64,000 nt of DNA from an uncultured Moraxella sp. (GCF_945873075.1 NZ_CAMCBS010000003.1:1-64000); one strand, 5' to 3'. Counted from the first letter of the stretch, positions 9,534 to 20,050 are shown. Notes: generated by a model from the sequence alone, not told the origin. Numbers and translations are program-made.

Positions 9534-10733
9534 TTAATCTTTTAAATAATTCTCAACCAATCCACAAAAGTAAGCGGCGGCAGGTGCAATAATTTCATCA
9601 TTGAAATCATAGGCGGGATTATGCACCATGCAGGCACCTTCTCCACCGCCATTCCCTACAAAACAGTAATTTCCATTTGGATTGGCTTCTAACATAAAAG
9701 CAAAATCCTCACTCCCCATTAGTGGTGCAATATCGGTATGTACCTTATCCACTCCCACCAAATTTTGAGCAACTTTAATGGCAAAAGCGGTAGCATCATC
9801 GCCGTTAACAGCAGGCGGACAGCCATTGACATGCTCTATTTCAGCAGTTGCACCAAAACTCTGAGCTTGGAAATTAACCACTTCCTCAATGCGTTTTAGC
9901 ACATTTTGGCGCACACTAGAGCTCAACGTTCTAACACTTAATTTTAATAAGGCACTGTCATTCACCACATTTGGTGCATTTCCCGATGTTAGCTGCCCCA
10001 CTGTAATGACCGCCTGATCCAACGGACTAACATTACGGGAGACAATACTTTGTAACGCAATCGCAATATGGCAAGCCACCAACGTTGCATCAATGCCATA
10101 TTCTGGCATAGCTCCGTGGCTTCCCACTCCCTTAATGTGGATATGGATGGTATCAGATGACGCCATTATTGCCCCAGTTTTAAAATAAAACTCTCCAGTA
10201 TTTAATCGTGGCATATTGTGCATTGCAAAAATTACATCACAAGGAAATTGATCAAACAGACCATCCTCGAGCATGATGCGCCCACCACACAATAATTCCT
10301 CAGCGGGCTGAAAAATCAAATTCACAGTACCGTTAAAATTTTTAGTTTTGGCAAGCTGCTTGGCGCATGCAAGCAAGATAGTACTATGGCCATCATGTCC
10401 ACATCCGTGAAACCTGCCATTAATGTGGCTCTGATATGATTTGCCAGTATTTTCAATAATTGGCAGGGCATCCATATCCGCACGCAAACCAATTGTTTTA
10501 CCACCATCACCTATTTTTAAAGTTGCGACAATGCCTGTTTTAGCCAATCCTTGATGAACAGTATAGCCCCATGTAGTAAGCAGCTCAGCAATCAACTTGC
10601 TAGTTTCAAACTCTTCAAACCCCAGCTCAGGAAGTTGGTGTATAGCATGGCGAATGTCGCAAAAAAACGACCACTCACTCATAATATCTCTCAAATTCTG
10701 AGAATTAATTGTGATTGGGTTGGAAAGGGACAT
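9534..10733 (-). CDS. M20 amidohydrolase, hippurate hydrolase-like
   Basis: 399-residue M20 family metal-dependent aminoacylase/hippurate hydrolase (HipO-like). Metal-binding motifs are visible: GCGHDGHS, the Glu pair in FQPAEE, MHNMPR, and a distal His in MVHNPAYDFND. The start at 10733 is preferred because AAAGGAG lies 6 nt before it; a longer frame opening at 10766 contains that ribosome site. HipO hydrolyses N-benzoylglycine to benzoate and glycine. Its place directly between benC and benD makes benzoate release the most economical role, but substrate preference within M20 cannot be read from sequence. Confidence 0.82.
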   Translation of the reverse strand: MSLSNPITINSQNLRDIMSEWSFFCDIRHAIHQLPELGFEEFETSKLIAELLTTWGYTVHQGLAKTGIVATLKIGDGGKTIGLRADMDALPIIENTGKSYQSHINGRFHGCGHDGHSTILLACAKQLAKTKNFNGTVNLIFQPAEELLCGGRIMLEDGLFDQFPCDVIFAMHNMPRLNTGEFYFKTGAIMASSDTIHIHIKGVGSHGAMPEYGIDATLVACHIAIALQSIVSRNVSPLDQAVITVGQLTSGNAPNVVNDSALLKLSVRTLSSSVRQNVLKRIEEVVNFQAQSFGATAEIEHVNGCPPAVNGDDATAFAIKVAQNLVGVDKVHTDIAPLMGSEDFAFMLEANPNGNYCFVGNGGGEGACMVHNPAYDFNDEIIAPAAAYFCGLVENYLKD

Positions 10734-10848
10734 ACTCACTCCTTTTATAACCATAGATGCAAACAAACTAATAAATATGCTATAAAAATATAATTGTAAT
10801 GCATTTTATGGAATTTGTAATCCATCTATTATGAATAAGCATTTGTTA

Positions 10849-11874
<1,026 letters not shown>

Positions 11875-11967
11875 CTATCTTGGTGATTTTAAGATTTGTA
11901 AAAGCGCTCGCCCATTCCAAAGGTAGAACAAGCGCATTAAATTAATAAAAAGTCAGGCTTGATTTAA

Positions 11968-12468
11968 TCAAATATGATAAATGTCAATCACCTGGTGGAT
12001 GTAATCATTTTTCAGTACGACATACTTACTCAAAATCTTGAATTCATCGCTAGAGATATCAATCACATATCGAGAGATACCAAAATATTGATACATGGTT
12101 TTATAGCGAAAACTTGATGTCTGCCAATTGAATCGTACAATAGCCCTACCGCCATCAACACTCTCAACCTCAATGTTGTGAATGTTGTGATTTGTGCGCG
12201 TATCTGGAATTGTCGCTGACGAACGCTCGGTTTTAATACGGAAAACGCGATCTTCAAGACCCTGTCGATCTGGATAATAAATCAAGGAAATTTCAGACAT
12301 TGGATCAGTGATTAGTGTATCATCGTCATCCCACGCAGGCATCCAAAAGGAAGCTTCAGGAGCGTAACACTCTAGCCAATCATCCCATTGTTCATCATCC
12401 AAAAATCTAGCCTCTTTGTACAAAAATTGACTAATCTTATGATGTAATTCTACAGACACTAAACTCAT
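11968..12468 (-). CDS. benB: Benzoate 1,2-dioxygenase small subunit
   Basis: 166-residue beta subunit of the ring-hydroxylating dioxygenase. The family-like segment [18 protein letters not shown] lies near the N-terminus, and the length matches BenB/XylY. It pairs with BenA to form the terminal oxygenase that makes the benzoate cis-diol. Its ATG overlaps the benA stop by four bases (ATGA), giving translational coupling. It has no catalytic metal site of its own; its role is structural. Confidence 0.92.
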   Translation of the reverse strand: MSLVSVELHHKISQFLYKEARFLDDEQWDDWLECYAPEASFWMPAWDDDDTLITDPMSEISLIYYPDRQGLEDRVFRIKTERSSATIPDTRTNHNIHNIEVESVDGGRAIVRFNWQTSSFRYKTMYQYFGISRYVIDISSDEFKILSKYVVLKNDYIHQVIDIYHI

Positions 12469-13847
12469 GCAACACCTCCCGATTCCAATTCTCGCTCATT
12501 TTTAATAGCCCGCTTCATGACTTCCATCCAGTGCTCATGCTGAGCCAGATATAGACCTTCATCTTCAGTTTTAACACCGCTAAGCTTTGGCTTGAGACCA
12601 ATTTCTTTTGCGAATTCATCCGCGCCATACACCCAGTGATTGGCACCTCGGCACATATCATTCCACTCAACCTCAATGCCCGCATATCCAACTTGGCAAG
12701 AACGGAATTCCTCCAAGTCATCTGGAGTTGCCATACCAGATGCATTAAAGAAGTCTTCATACTGACGAATACGACGTTTACGATTTTCTACATCCTCCCC
12801 CTTAGGAGCAATGCAGTAAATTGTAACTTCGGTTTTATTAACAGATAATGGACGCAAAACACGGATTTGCGAACCAAACTGATCCATTAGATATACATTT
12901 GGATACAGACAGAGGTTGCGCGATCTCTCAATCATCCATTTTGCCATCGCTTCGCCATACAGCTCTTTATAAGAATCATACTGGGCATAATTTGGACGAT
13001 CCTCTGGATTTGCCCACTGAGTCCAAAGCAGCATGTGACCATGCTCAAAGCCATAAGAACCTCCGCCCTGCTTGCCCCAGCCACCTGCACTCATGGCGCG
13101 GATTTTATCTTCACCTGCCTGTTTTTCTTTGCGCTGTTGAGTGGTTGCCGCATAGTTCCAATGCACTGCCGTAACATGATATCCATCAGCACCATTTTCT
13201 GCGGTAAGCTTCCAATTGCCTTCGTAGGTATATGTTGACGAACCACGAAGCACCTCCAAACCATCTTTTGCTTGATCAACAATCATATCAATGATTTTGG
13301 TTGCCTCACCCAAATACTCCTGTAATGGCAATACATCAGGATTTAGGCTACCAAACAAGAATCCTTTATAGCTTTCAAAACGTGCGACCTTTTTTAGATC
13401 ATGGGAGCCATCTTTATTGAAGCTTTCTGGATAGCCAGCATCTTTCGGATCTTTTACCTTTAGCAGTTTGCCTGAATTATTAAATGTCCAACCATGAAAT
13501 GGGCAAGTATATGATGACTTATTGCCTTTTTTGTATCGACAAAGCTGAGCTCCTCGATGCGAACAAGCATTAATCATTGCGTTTAATTCGCCATCTTTAT
13601 TGCGTGCAATAATGATTGGCTGGCGTCCGATATGCGTCGTATAATAATCATTAATTTCGGGAATTTGGCTTTCATGCGCCAAATACACCCAATTTCCCTC
13701 AAAAATATATTTCATTTCAAGATCAAATAAGGTTTGATCGGTAAATACAGAGCGATGAACCTTATATTCACCCGTTTCTTTATTTTCAACCAAAAGCTCG
13801 TTGATTCGGTCAAGATGGCTTGTATTAATGACAGGAATGCGCGGCAT
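12465..13847 (-). CDS. benA: Benzoate 1,2-dioxygenase large subunit
   Basis: 460-residue catalytic subunit. The Rieske [2Fe-2S] ligands are visible as CSHRG and CPFHGW (about residues 92-115), followed by the mononuclear iron site with its His pair around [12 protein letters not shown] (about 220). CAAGGAG precedes the ATG. It is preceded by an intergenic hairpin after catA, and I see no separate BenM-type operator there. It may therefore depend on readthrough from the catB promoter or on an unrecognised promoter. Confidence 0.95.
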   Translation of the reverse strand: MPRIPVINTSHLDRINELLVENKETGEYKVHRSVFTDQTLFDLEMKYIFEGNWVYLAHESQIPEINDYYTTHIGRQPIIIARNKDGELNAMINACSHRGAQLCRYKKGNKSSYTCPFHGWTFNNSGKLLKVKDPKDAGYPESFNKDGSHDLKKVARFESYKGFLFGSLNPDVLPLQEYLGEATKIIDMIVDQAKDGLEVLRGSSTYTYEGNWKLTAENGADGYHVTAVHWNYAATTQQRKEKQAGEDKIRAMSAGGWGKQGGGSYGFEHGHMLLWTQWANPEDRPNYAQYDSYKELYGEAMAKWMIERSRNLCLYPNVYLMDQFGSQIRVLRPLSVNKTEVTIYCIAPKGEDVENRKRRIRQYEDFFNASGMATPDDLEEFRSCQVGYAGIEVEWNDMCRGANHWVYGADEFAKEIGLKPKLSGVKTEDEGLYLAQHEHWMEVMKRAIKNERELESGGVA

Positions 13848-13883
13848 AATTATTTCTCCTTGTTAAGCTGACTGAACTTAGAT

Positions 13884-13920
13884 ATCATCAACCAGGCTAT
13901 CCGTCAGCCTAGCTGATGAT
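13884..13920. promoter_or_regulatory. Intergenic hairpin between catA and benA
   Basis: ATCATCA (13884-13890) pairs with TGATGAT (13914-13920), and AGGCT (13894-13898) with AGCCT (13906-13910), giving a two-part stem. No T-run follows on either strand, so it resembles an RNA-processing or stability element rather than a terminator. Confidence 0.45.
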
Positions 13921-13928
13921 AAAAGGCA

Positions 13929-14852
13929 TTAGCCTTGAGCGCGTCTGCGGTCAACTTCGGTGCTTGGGGCAGTTTGGGTGTCGCGTGTGAGTTTAAAATC
14001 AAAGCGAATGTGCTTAAAAGGTTTGTCCAGATTATTGGCTTTGATTTGTGCTTCATCAGTGACATCCACAGCGGTTGCAACCAAGCCTTCACGAGTACCA
14101 AAGGCAAAGTCATCCCAAAGATATTCATCACCCTCAATATTAAATTGTGTGGTGAGTTTACGATAGCCATCAGCAGTGATAAAGTAATGTACGTGTGATG
14201 GGCGTTGTCCGTGACGACCTAAAAGCGTCAATAAAGCTTGGGTTGGACCATTAGGCGGGCAGCCATAGCCAACAGGCATGGTAGTTTGGGCTTTGTAGCA
14301 GCCGTTTTCATCAGTATAAATGGTACGACGAAGGTTGAAATCAGACTGTGACTTATCAAAGAATGAGTAGTTACCTTTACCGTTGGCATGCCACATTTCA
14401 ACCTTAGCATTGGGGATGATATTACCGTCCACATCGGTGACTACGCCTTCAATGATAAGGGTGTCCACACTGTCAGATTCAGCACCATCATCCATGCGTG
14501 CAAAACCGACCGATTCTGGCGCACCCGCTACATACAGAGGTCCTTCAATGGTACGTGGTGTACCGCCCGTCTCCACACCCGCTTGTTGGTCTTTCTCGTC
14601 TTCCAACAAATCCATGAAGTGTTCAAGCCCCAAACCTGGCACAAGCAAACCCACTTCGTTAGCCTGCCCCAAATCGGCAATATACTCCATGCCTTTCCAA
14701 AGCTCGGTTTGGGTGATATTCAAATCCACAATGGCTTCAAATAGGTCGCCCAAAAGACGCACCACAATCTCTTGTACGCGCGCATCCACCTCGCCTGTGG
14801 CGGTATCCACATTCATTTTTTTGACCAATGCGTCAATTTGTTCGCGATTCAT
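13929..14852 (-). CDS. catA: Catechol 1,2-dioxygenase
   Basis: Intradiol ring-cleavage enzyme of about 307 residues converting catechol to cis,cis-muconate with non-haem Fe(III). The iron-binding His pair is in RPSHVHYF (about residue 220), and the Tyr ligands are expected near GNYSFFD and the following strand. The N-terminal helical dimerisation domain is present. The start at 14852 is chosen because GGAG lies 6 nt before it; an ATG four codons upstream overlaps that site. In Acinetobacter catA is unlinked from catB; here it joins the cat and ben blocks. Confidence 0.94.
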   Translation of the reverse strand: MNREQIDALVKKMNVDTATGEVDARVQEIVVRLLGDLFEAIVDLNITQTELWKGMEYIADLGQANEVGLLVPGLGLEHFMDLLEDEKDQQAGVETGGTPRTIEGPLYVAGAPESVGFARMDDGAESDSVDTLIIEGVVTDVDGNIIPNAKVEMWHANGKGNYSFFDKSQSDFNLRRTIYTDENGCYKAQTTMPVGYGCPPNGPTQALLTLLGRHGQRPSHVHYFITADGYRKLTTQFNIEGDEYLWDDFAFGTREGLVATAVDVTDEAQIKANNLDKPFKHIRFDFKLTRDTQTAPSTEVDRRRAQG

Positions 14853-14960
14853 AACATACTCCATATTACTGTTAAGTGATTTTTAATAGCTGGCAGAAGC
14901 TGGCTATCATTTCCTTGTTACCTTACTATGGTTTTAGCTGTGTCATAGCCCACAGTGTTT

Positions 14961-15251
14961 TTAGCTGTCGTCTTCTTTGATAGAAGAGGGGTGACGATTA
15001 AGCGGTGTAATTTCAAGACTCATATAAGGATATAGGGGCAGACCTTGTAAAATGGTGTGTAGCTCTTCGTTGCTCTCCACATCAAAAATACTGATATTGG
15101 CATACTGCCCTGAAATACGCCACAAATGTCGCCACTTACCTTGGCGTTGCAATTCTTGAGAGTAGGCTTTTTCGGTTGCCTTGATAACATCTGCAGTTTC
15201 TTTTGGCATATCCAGCGGGATTTTTACATCCATTTTTACATGATAAAGCAT
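14961..15251 (-). CDS. catC: Muconolactone delta-isomerase
   Basis: 96-residue cytoplasmic enzyme that isomerises muconolactone to beta-ketoadipate enol-lactone. The start MLYHVKMDVKIP, the segment RQGKWRHLWRISG and the ending LPLYPYMSLEITPLNRHPSS match the family, whose members are about 96 residues and form large oligomers. The ATG at 15251 follows GGAG by 6 nt. It lies 18 bp after catB. Confidence 0.93.
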   Translation of the reverse strand: MLYHVKMDVKIPLDMPKETADVIKATEKAYSQELQRQGKWRHLWRISGQYANISIFDVESNEELHTILQGLPLYPYMSLEITPLNRHPSSIKEDDS

Positions 15252-15272
15252 CACTTTCTCCTATTTGTAAAG

Positions 15273-16382
15273 CTATTTTCTTGTCAATTCCTTTACCTTG
15301 GTCTCATCAATCTCAATCCCAAGCCCCGCACCTTTGGGTACTTGTAACTCAAAATCGCTATACACCAAAGGCGTTGTCAAAATCTCTTTTGTTAGAAGTA
15401 ATGGCGCAAACAACTCTGTTGCATAAGGCAATGATTCAAAGGTGCTAAACACATGTGCAGATGCAATCGTGCCAACAACCCCCTCTAACATAGTGCCACC
15501 ATAAACATCAATCCCCGCCAAGCGTGCAATATTAGCTACTTCACAAGCCTCTAAAAGCCCACCAGACTGTTCAATTTTAACAGCAAACACATCTGCAGCA
15601 TGACACTTGGCAAGCTTGTATGCACTATCAGGGCCTGTTAACACTTCATCAGCCATAATTGCAATATCAAATCGTTTGGTCAATCTACTTAAAGTATCAA
15701 GTTGATGAATTGCACAAGGTTGCTCAATTAAATCAATGCCACCATCTTGAAGCTTGGCGATGCCATCAATGCACTCAAGCTCACTCCAAGCGCGATTGAC
15801 ATCCACGCGAATGCTAGCGCTGTCGCCTAGGGCTTTTTTGATAGCGATGACATGGGCAACATCTTCTTTGACGGATTTGGCACCTATTTTGAGTTTAAAA
15901 ATATTGTGGCGCTTTTTCTCAATCATTGCCTTAGCTTCAGCAATGTCCTTATCGGTATCACCTGATGCCAAGACCCACAAGACAGGTACGCTGTCACGCA
16001 AGCGACCTCCCAACACTTCGCTTAAAGGCAAGTTTAGCTGTTTTGCCCAAATGTCTAGCAGGGCTGTTTGTACAGCACATTTGGCAAAGCGGTTGCCATT
16101 GATAGACTGATTGATAAGTTTACGCAGTTGAGCGATGTTTTTAGCCTTACTGGCTAGCACCAAAGGGGCAAAATAAGTATCAATATTGGTTTTGATGCTT
16201 TCTGGGCTTTCTTCACCATAGCCAAGTCCGCCAATGGTTGTCGCCTCACCCCAACCCACTGTGCCATCAGCAGCTGTGATTTTGACAAGCACCAACGTTT
16301 GTACTTGCATGGTTGTCATAGACAGCTTGTGCGGTCTAATGGTTGGAATATCTAGGATAAACGTTTCTACAGATTGATACAT
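15273..16382 (-). CDS. catB: Muconate cycloisomerase
   Basis: 369-residue enolase-superfamily enzyme that cyclises cis,cis-muconate to muconolactone. The Lys pair in FKLKIG, the metal ligands in RVDVNRAW, IEQPC and MADEVLTG, and a later Lys in FAVKIEQSGG are all visible. It is the first gene of the long leftward transcript; the upstream gap carries a BenM/CatM-type operator pair and the terminator of the neighbouring transporter gene. AAGGA lies 10 nt before the ATG. Confidence 0.94.
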   Translation of the reverse strand: MYQSVETFILDIPTIRPHKLSMTTMQVQTLVLVKITAADGTVGWGEATTIGGLGYGEESPESIKTNIDTYFAPLVLASKAKNIAQLRKLINQSINGNRFAKCAVQTALLDIWAKQLNLPLSEVLGGRLRDSVPVLWVLASGDTDKDIAEAKAMIEKKRHNIFKLKIGAKSVKEDVAHVIAIKKALGDSASIRVDVNRAWSELECIDGIAKLQDGGIDLIEQPCAIHQLDTLSRLTKRFDIAIMADEVLTGPDSAYKLAKCHAADVFAVKIEQSGGLLEACEVANIARLAGIDVYGGTMLEGVVGTIASAHVFSTFESLPYATELFAPLLLTKEILTTPLVYSDFELQVPKGAGLGIEIDETKVKELTRK

Positions 16383-16449
16383 ATTTTATGAATCCTTGAG
16401 CGATAAACTGCTTGATATATACTTTAAATCACTATAAACTACTTGTCCA

Positions 16450-16485
16450 AGACTCTTTTTGTATTTTTTTATACCTAAAAGGTAT
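16450..16485 (-). promoter_or_regulatory. BenM/CatM-type operator pair upstream of catB
   Basis: On the minus strand ATAC-N7-GTAT (16485-16471) is followed by 6 bp and ATAC-N7-GTCT (16464-16450). This matches the site 1/site 2 layout known for BenM and CatM in Acinetobacter (ATAC-N7-GTAT, then ATAC-N7-GTGT). A possible promoter, TTGGAC with TAAAGT about 18 bp on, lies just downstream, and a GTAT half-site overlaps its -10 region. The regulator is expected to act with cis,cis-muconate. Confidence 0.75.
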
Positions 16486-16503
16486 ATTTGCTCAAATAAT
16501 TAG

Positions 16504-16536
16504 AAAAGCCGGATTTATTTCCAAATCCGGCTTTTT
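16504..16536. terminator. Bidirectional terminator between transporter gene and catB
   Basis: AAGCCGGATTT and AAATCCGGCTT form an 11-bp stem around a 6-base loop, with a T-tract on the plus side and a shorter one on the minus side. It separates the benK-like transcript from catB, so catB must have its own promoter. Confidence 0.75.
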
Positions 16537-16548
16537 GCTATCCAACTC

Positions 16549-17862
16549 TCAGTTTTGTTGAGCACTAGAGAGATTTACCATAAAAACAGCAATGGCCGCA
16601 ATGATGCCCGGTATGGCGATTGCCATAAAGTTCATTTGATGTGGCAATTGATACGCCAATAAAGCTCCTGTCAAAACAGGTCCCACAATGGCACCAACCC
16701 GGCCAATACCTGATGCCCAACCCATACCTGTTGAACGGACAGCAGAAGGATAGTATTGCGCAACAAAGGTGTATAATAAAATCTGAGACCCGATTGTTGC
16801 TGCGCCTGCGATAGCAATCAGCGTATACAATACAATCGGCGGGCTATTAAATCCAAGTAAAACAAGTGATCCAGCACCCATAACAAACATCGCAACTAAG
16901 ACCGGTTTCAGATGGAATTTATCAGCCAACATACCTCCACCAATAGCACCGATCATTCCGCCAATATTTAGCGCAAACAAGAACAACATACTTGCGCCCA
17001 ATGAATAACCCGCCTGAATCATTAATTTTGGTAGCCAATTGCCTAAAGCATATACCATTAATAGGCACATAAAGAATGCTATCCAAAACATGATAGTACT
17101 AGTGGCTCGATTTTTCTGGAATAATGCTTTTAATGGCGCAGCATCCCCTCCAGTCTCTTCAAGTGGCGCTACTACAAATTCCTTGCTCACCAATGAGGGT
17201 TCAAGCTTTTTAAGCATTACAGTAACTTCTTCATCTTTGTTCTTCTGTTTTAAATACAATAATGACTCTGGAAGCATTACCCACAAAATCGGCAATAACA
17301 AAATCGGAATACCAGCAATCATAAACATAATTTCCCAGCCAAATTGAGGCACTAAAACTTTCCCCAGTAATGCCGATGCCATACCGCCGATAGCATATCC
17401 ACTAAACATGATAGCCACCAAGGTACTTTTGATGCGCTTTGGAGCATATTCCGTCGTTAGAGATACAACATTAGGCATTACCCCACCAATTCCCAAACCT
17501 GCAATAAATCTCAAAATCGCAAATTGAATCGGAGAGTCTGCAAATGCACCTAAAAAGGTAAAGCCACTAAATAGCAATACACACAGCATGATTGTTAATT
17601 TGCGTCCAAGTTTGTCAGAGAGCGTTCCAAAAGCAATTGCCCCAAACATCATGCCAAATAAAGCGGAACTAGCCAACCAGCCAGCCTGCACGGAGGTTAA
17701 TTGCCATTGCTCCATTAATAACGGTAGAGCAACGCCATAAATTACTAAGTCATAGCCATCAAAGATAATAATTGCTAGGCACCAAAGCAAAACTTTCCAA
17801 TGAAACCCTGAAAATTTCGCTTGATCAATTACGGATTGAATATCCACTTTCTCCATCTGCAT
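16549..17862 (-). CDS. Aromatic acid:H+ symporter, BenK/MucK-like
   Basis: 437-residue MFS protein of the aromatic-acid:H+ symporter group. The family signature DGYDLVIYGVALPLL in TM1 (Asp residues needed for transport in relatives) and GTLSDKLGRK after TM2 are visible; about 12 TM segments are split by a cytoplasmic loop near residues 205-250. AAGGAG precedes the ATG at 7 nt. It is transcribed divergently from the LysR gene behind its own operator copy and ends in a strong terminator. Likely cargo is benzoate (BenK) or cis,cis-muconate (MucK); the sequence does not decide. Confidence 0.85.
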   Translation of the reverse strand: MQMEKVDIQSVIDQAKFSGFHWKVLLWCLAIIIFDGYDLVIYGVALPLLMEQWQLTSVQAGWLASSALFGMMFGAIAFGTLSDKLGRKLTIMLCVLLFSGFTFLGAFADSPIQFAILRFIAGLGIGGVMPNVVSLTTEYAPKRIKSTLVAIMFSGYAIGGMASALLGKVLVPQFGWEIMFMIAGIPILLLPILWVMLPESLLYLKQKNKDEEVTVMLKKLEPSLVSKEFVVAPLEETGGDAAPLKALFQKNRATSTIMFWIAFFMCLLMVYALGNWLPKLMIQAGYSLGASMLFLFALNIGGMIGAIGGGMLADKFHLKPVLVAMFVMGAGSLVLLGFNSPPIVLYTLIAIAGAATIGSQILLYTFVAQYYPSAVRSTGMGWASGIGRVGAIVGPVLTGALLAYQLPHQMNFMAIAIPGIIAAIAVFMVNLSSAQQN

Positions 17863-17929
17863 ATAACAGCTCCTTGCCTGTTTAAAAATACTATGGTGAT
17901 AAAATAACCTTTAAAGAGATTTAATTCAA

Positions 17930-17965
17930 AGACTTAATTTGTATATATTTATACCTTTTAAGTAT
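17930..17965 (-). promoter_or_regulatory. BenM/CatM-type operator pair in the divergent region
   Basis: On the minus strand ATAC-N7-GTAT (17965-17951), 6 bp, then ATAC-N7-GTCT (17944-17930). Spacing and half-sites are the same as before catB. It lies 68-103 bp upstream of the transporter start and about 100 bp from the regulator start, so it can serve both activation of the transporter and autoregulation. Confidence 0.75.
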
Positions 17966-18000
17966 CTCGCCTTTATTGTCATTCTCATTCAAGATTAAAA

Positions 18001-18029
18001 TTGCAAAACTTGCTACGCTGTGGTATTTT
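18001..18029 (+). promoter_or_regulatory. Candidate promoter of the LysR gene
   Basis: TTGCAA (18001-18006), 17 bp, TATTTT (18024-18029), about 33 bp before the regulator start. It lies some 36 bp from the operator pair, in line with negative autoregulation typical of LysR genes. Confidence 0.5.
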
Positions 18030-18062
18030 TAAACATACATATTTATAAAAGGTTCTGTTTAT

Positions 18063-19055
18063 ATGGACATAAGACATCTACGGTATTTTGTTGCAGTGGT
18101 TGAGGAACAAAGCTTCACCAAAGCCTCTGAGCGTTTATTTATCGCCCAACCCCCTCTTAGCAGACAAATCAATAACCTGGAAGATGAAATTGGAACTCCT
18201 TTACTTAACAGGAATAGCAGACCTATTGAACCCACTGATGCCGGTAAATTTTTTTATCAATACGCAAAGCGCATTCTGAATAATATTGACCAAATGGTTG
18301 CAATGACGCGACGCACGGGTATCTCGGCTCGCAAACTCAGAGTGGGTTTTACTGGATCGCTATTGCTAGGCCTTCTACCGCAAATTATTTATCAATTTCG
18401 TCAACTCGCACCTGATTTGCATATTGAATTTATTGAAATTAACACTTTTGAACAAGTGGAGGCTCTTAAAAAAGGCGATATTGATGTTGGTTTTGGTCGA
18501 TTGAGTTTTAGCGATCCCATTGTTAAACGCATTCTTCTTAGAAATGAACCATTGGTATTGGCTGTTCATAAGTCACATCCACTTGCGCAGAATGAAAATG
18601 GAGTATATTTGGCGGATATAGTTGATGAGTTGGTCTTGCTATTCCCTGATACACCTGGATATACATTCGCAACCCATATTAAGTCAATCTTTTATGAACA
18701 TGGCTTAACTATTGATAATACAGAATCAGTTTCAGGCATTCGCTTGGCTCTCGGTATTGCTGCGTCAGGCTCGGGCGTTTGCGTTGTGCCGCAAAACAGC
18801 CGTGCGATACATATGACAGACTTAAAATACATACCCATTTTGGATCCAGGAGCAGTGAGTCCTATCCATATCTCATTTCGAAGCATGGAGAATAATGAAT
18901 ATATACATCTTATGTTGACTACAATTGATTTAATTTACAAAAAACTTACATCCCAAGAAGGGTTAAGCATAACACCTTTGTTTAATGAGACTTGGGGTTA
19001 TGATGATGAGTCAAAAAAATGGAAACCAAAGCCAAAATCTCTTAATTTCAAATAA
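18063..19055 (+). CDS. LysR-type regulator of ben/cat genes, BenM/CatM-like
   Basis: 330-residue LysR regulator. The N-terminal winged HTH begins MDIRHLRYFVAVVEEQSFTK, followed by AQPPLSRQINNLE, nearly the BenM/CatM text. The effector domain includes VGFTGSLLLGLLP and a GFGR segment after ALKKGDIDV. It is longer than BenM by a charged tail of about 25 residues ending in a run of Lys/Pro. It is divergent from the transporter and next to ATAC-N7-GTAT sites, which it should bind with cis,cis-muconate and/or benzoate as effector. Acinetobacter has two paralogs, BenM and CatM; only one is present here, so it may do both jobs. Confidence 0.88.
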   Translation: MDIRHLRYFVAVVEEQSFTKASERLFIAQPPLSRQINNLEDEIGTPLLNRNSRPIEPTDAGKFFYQYAKRILNNIDQMVAMTRRTGISARKLRVGFTGSLLLGLLPQIIYQFRQLAPDLHIEFIEINTFEQVEALKKGDIDVGFGRLSFSDPIVKRILLRNEPLVLAVHKSHPLAQNENGVYLADIVDELVLLFPDTPGYTFATHIKSIFYEHGLTIDNTESVSGIRLALGIAASGSGVCVVPQNSRAIHMTDLKYIPILDPGAVSPIHISFRSMENNEYIHLMLTTIDLIYKKLTSQEGLSITPLFNETWGYDDESKKWKPKPKSLNFK

Positions 19056-19092
19056 CCTTAGAATCATCACAGCATAAAACAAGGAAACTCAT

Positions 19093-19305
19093 ATGGAGCA
19101 AGCAAGCACCCAAAAGCTGACACTTCAAGACTATGCACCCAAACACTACATCGAGTTATCAGAGTTAGAAGAGGATTTTGATTACTGGATGGAAGTTGTC
19201 GAAAAAGATGTGATTGCTATTATAAAAGATGGAGAACCTAAATTTTGCATGGTGCCTGAATTTATTTATGCTCAGATGACAGCCTATACATCTTTGGATG
19301 ATTGA
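19093..19305 (+). CDS. Small Phd/YefM-like antitoxin-type protein
   Basis: 70-residue acidic protein. The part ELEEDFDYWMEVVEKDVIA followed by IIKDGEPKFCMVPE resembles the Phd/YefM pattern in which a helix is followed by a strand ending in a G-P/K-P-V-type turn. AAGGAAAC precedes the ATG. The stop overlaps the start of the next gene by four bases (ATGA), so the two are coupled as in toxin-antitoxin pairs. The family match is by eye, and no known toxin follows. Confidence 0.5.
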   Translation: MEQASTQKLTLQDYAPKHYIELSELEEDFDYWMEVVEKDVIAIIKDGEPKFCMVPEFIYAQMTAYTSLDD

Positions 19306-19859
19306 TGGTTAATAGCAGTTATCATAAGCCAAAACCCATGAAAAACCTACCAACGCGTATCTTTGATGCCTTTTGTGAAGGGATATTAGATACTGCTGTG
19401 TTCTATAGCAGTGATGATGCGTATTTGTATCGATTGGATGAATATAGACAAGTCTTTGAAAGACTGGCTAAAGATGCTGATATTCATGTGATTTATTATG
19501 ACTTTGCTGATGTGCAAGCATCTATTTATCAGCATTTTATGTCGCATATGATTGCAGCTGTTTGCCCCAATCAAGCAGATAGCTGTTATTCTCTCAGAGT
19601 TGTATTTGAGCAAATTATCTCAGGTAGTCAGCGATACTTGTTAATACTGGATAATATTGAGTGTTTATATCAACCATCTAATCCCCAATCACCTGAAATC
19701 AAAGACTTCATCGGCTCATTACGCACCTGCCTAGATGTCTATCGAATAAATATCCGCACTGCTATGTTTTGTCGAGATACAGCAAACTTAAGAAAACTGT
19801 ATTATGATTACCGTGAGCCATTTTATTGTTTTGGGTATTTGCAGGATGTGGGGAGGTGA
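19302..19859 (+). CDS. Unrecognised protein with ATPase-like Walker B segment
   Basis: 185 residues, possibly starting at the ATG at 19338 (MKNLPTRIFD). It contains RYLLILDNIECLYQ, which looks like a Walker B strand of a STAND/AAA ATPase, and LRTAMFCRDTANLRKLYYDY-like text downstream. No Walker A (GxxxxGKS/T) is present, so it is either a degenerate ATPase or a truncated one. It is translationally coupled to the Phd-like gene before it. I do not recognise a function; a defence or toxin-antitoxin role is only suggested by position. Confidence 0.45.
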   Translation: MMVNSSYHKPKPMKNLPTRIFDAFCEGILDTAVFYSSDDAYLYRLDEYRQVFERLAKDADIHVIYYDFADVQASIYQHFMSHMIAAVCPNQADSCYSLRVVFEQIISGSQRYLLILDNIECLYQPSNPQSPEIKDFIGSLRTCLDVYRINIRTAMFCRDTANLRKLYYDYREPFYCFGYLQDVGR

Positions 19860-19960
19860 ACATCCTTTGAACAAAACGCTTAAAGGCAATATCAACCCCA
19901 CTTTACCAATCCATACCCCACATTTCCAGTTCCAATAAAGCGAGAGGTTTGGATGGCTTC

Positions 19961-20050
19961 ATCGTAATTTGCCATATTTTATCGTAATTTGCCATATTTT
20001 ATCGTAATTTGTCGTAGATTATCGTATTTTAGCGCAATTTATCATCAATT
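19961..20050. repeat. Tandem 20-bp repeats (iteron-like)
   Basis: Two perfect copies of a 20-bp unit (19961-19980 and 19981-20000, beginning ATCGTAATTT and ending GCCATATTTT) are followed by at least two decaying copies in the same phase, 20001-20020 and 20021-20040, and a trace at 20041. The period is close to two helical turns, so one face of the DNA carries ATCGTAATTT repeatedly. No ORF crosses the block. Confidence 0.8.

Noticed and set aside
19961..20050. CRISPR array
   Set aside because: The 20-bp units are contiguous with no spacers and decay quickly; no cas gene is near.
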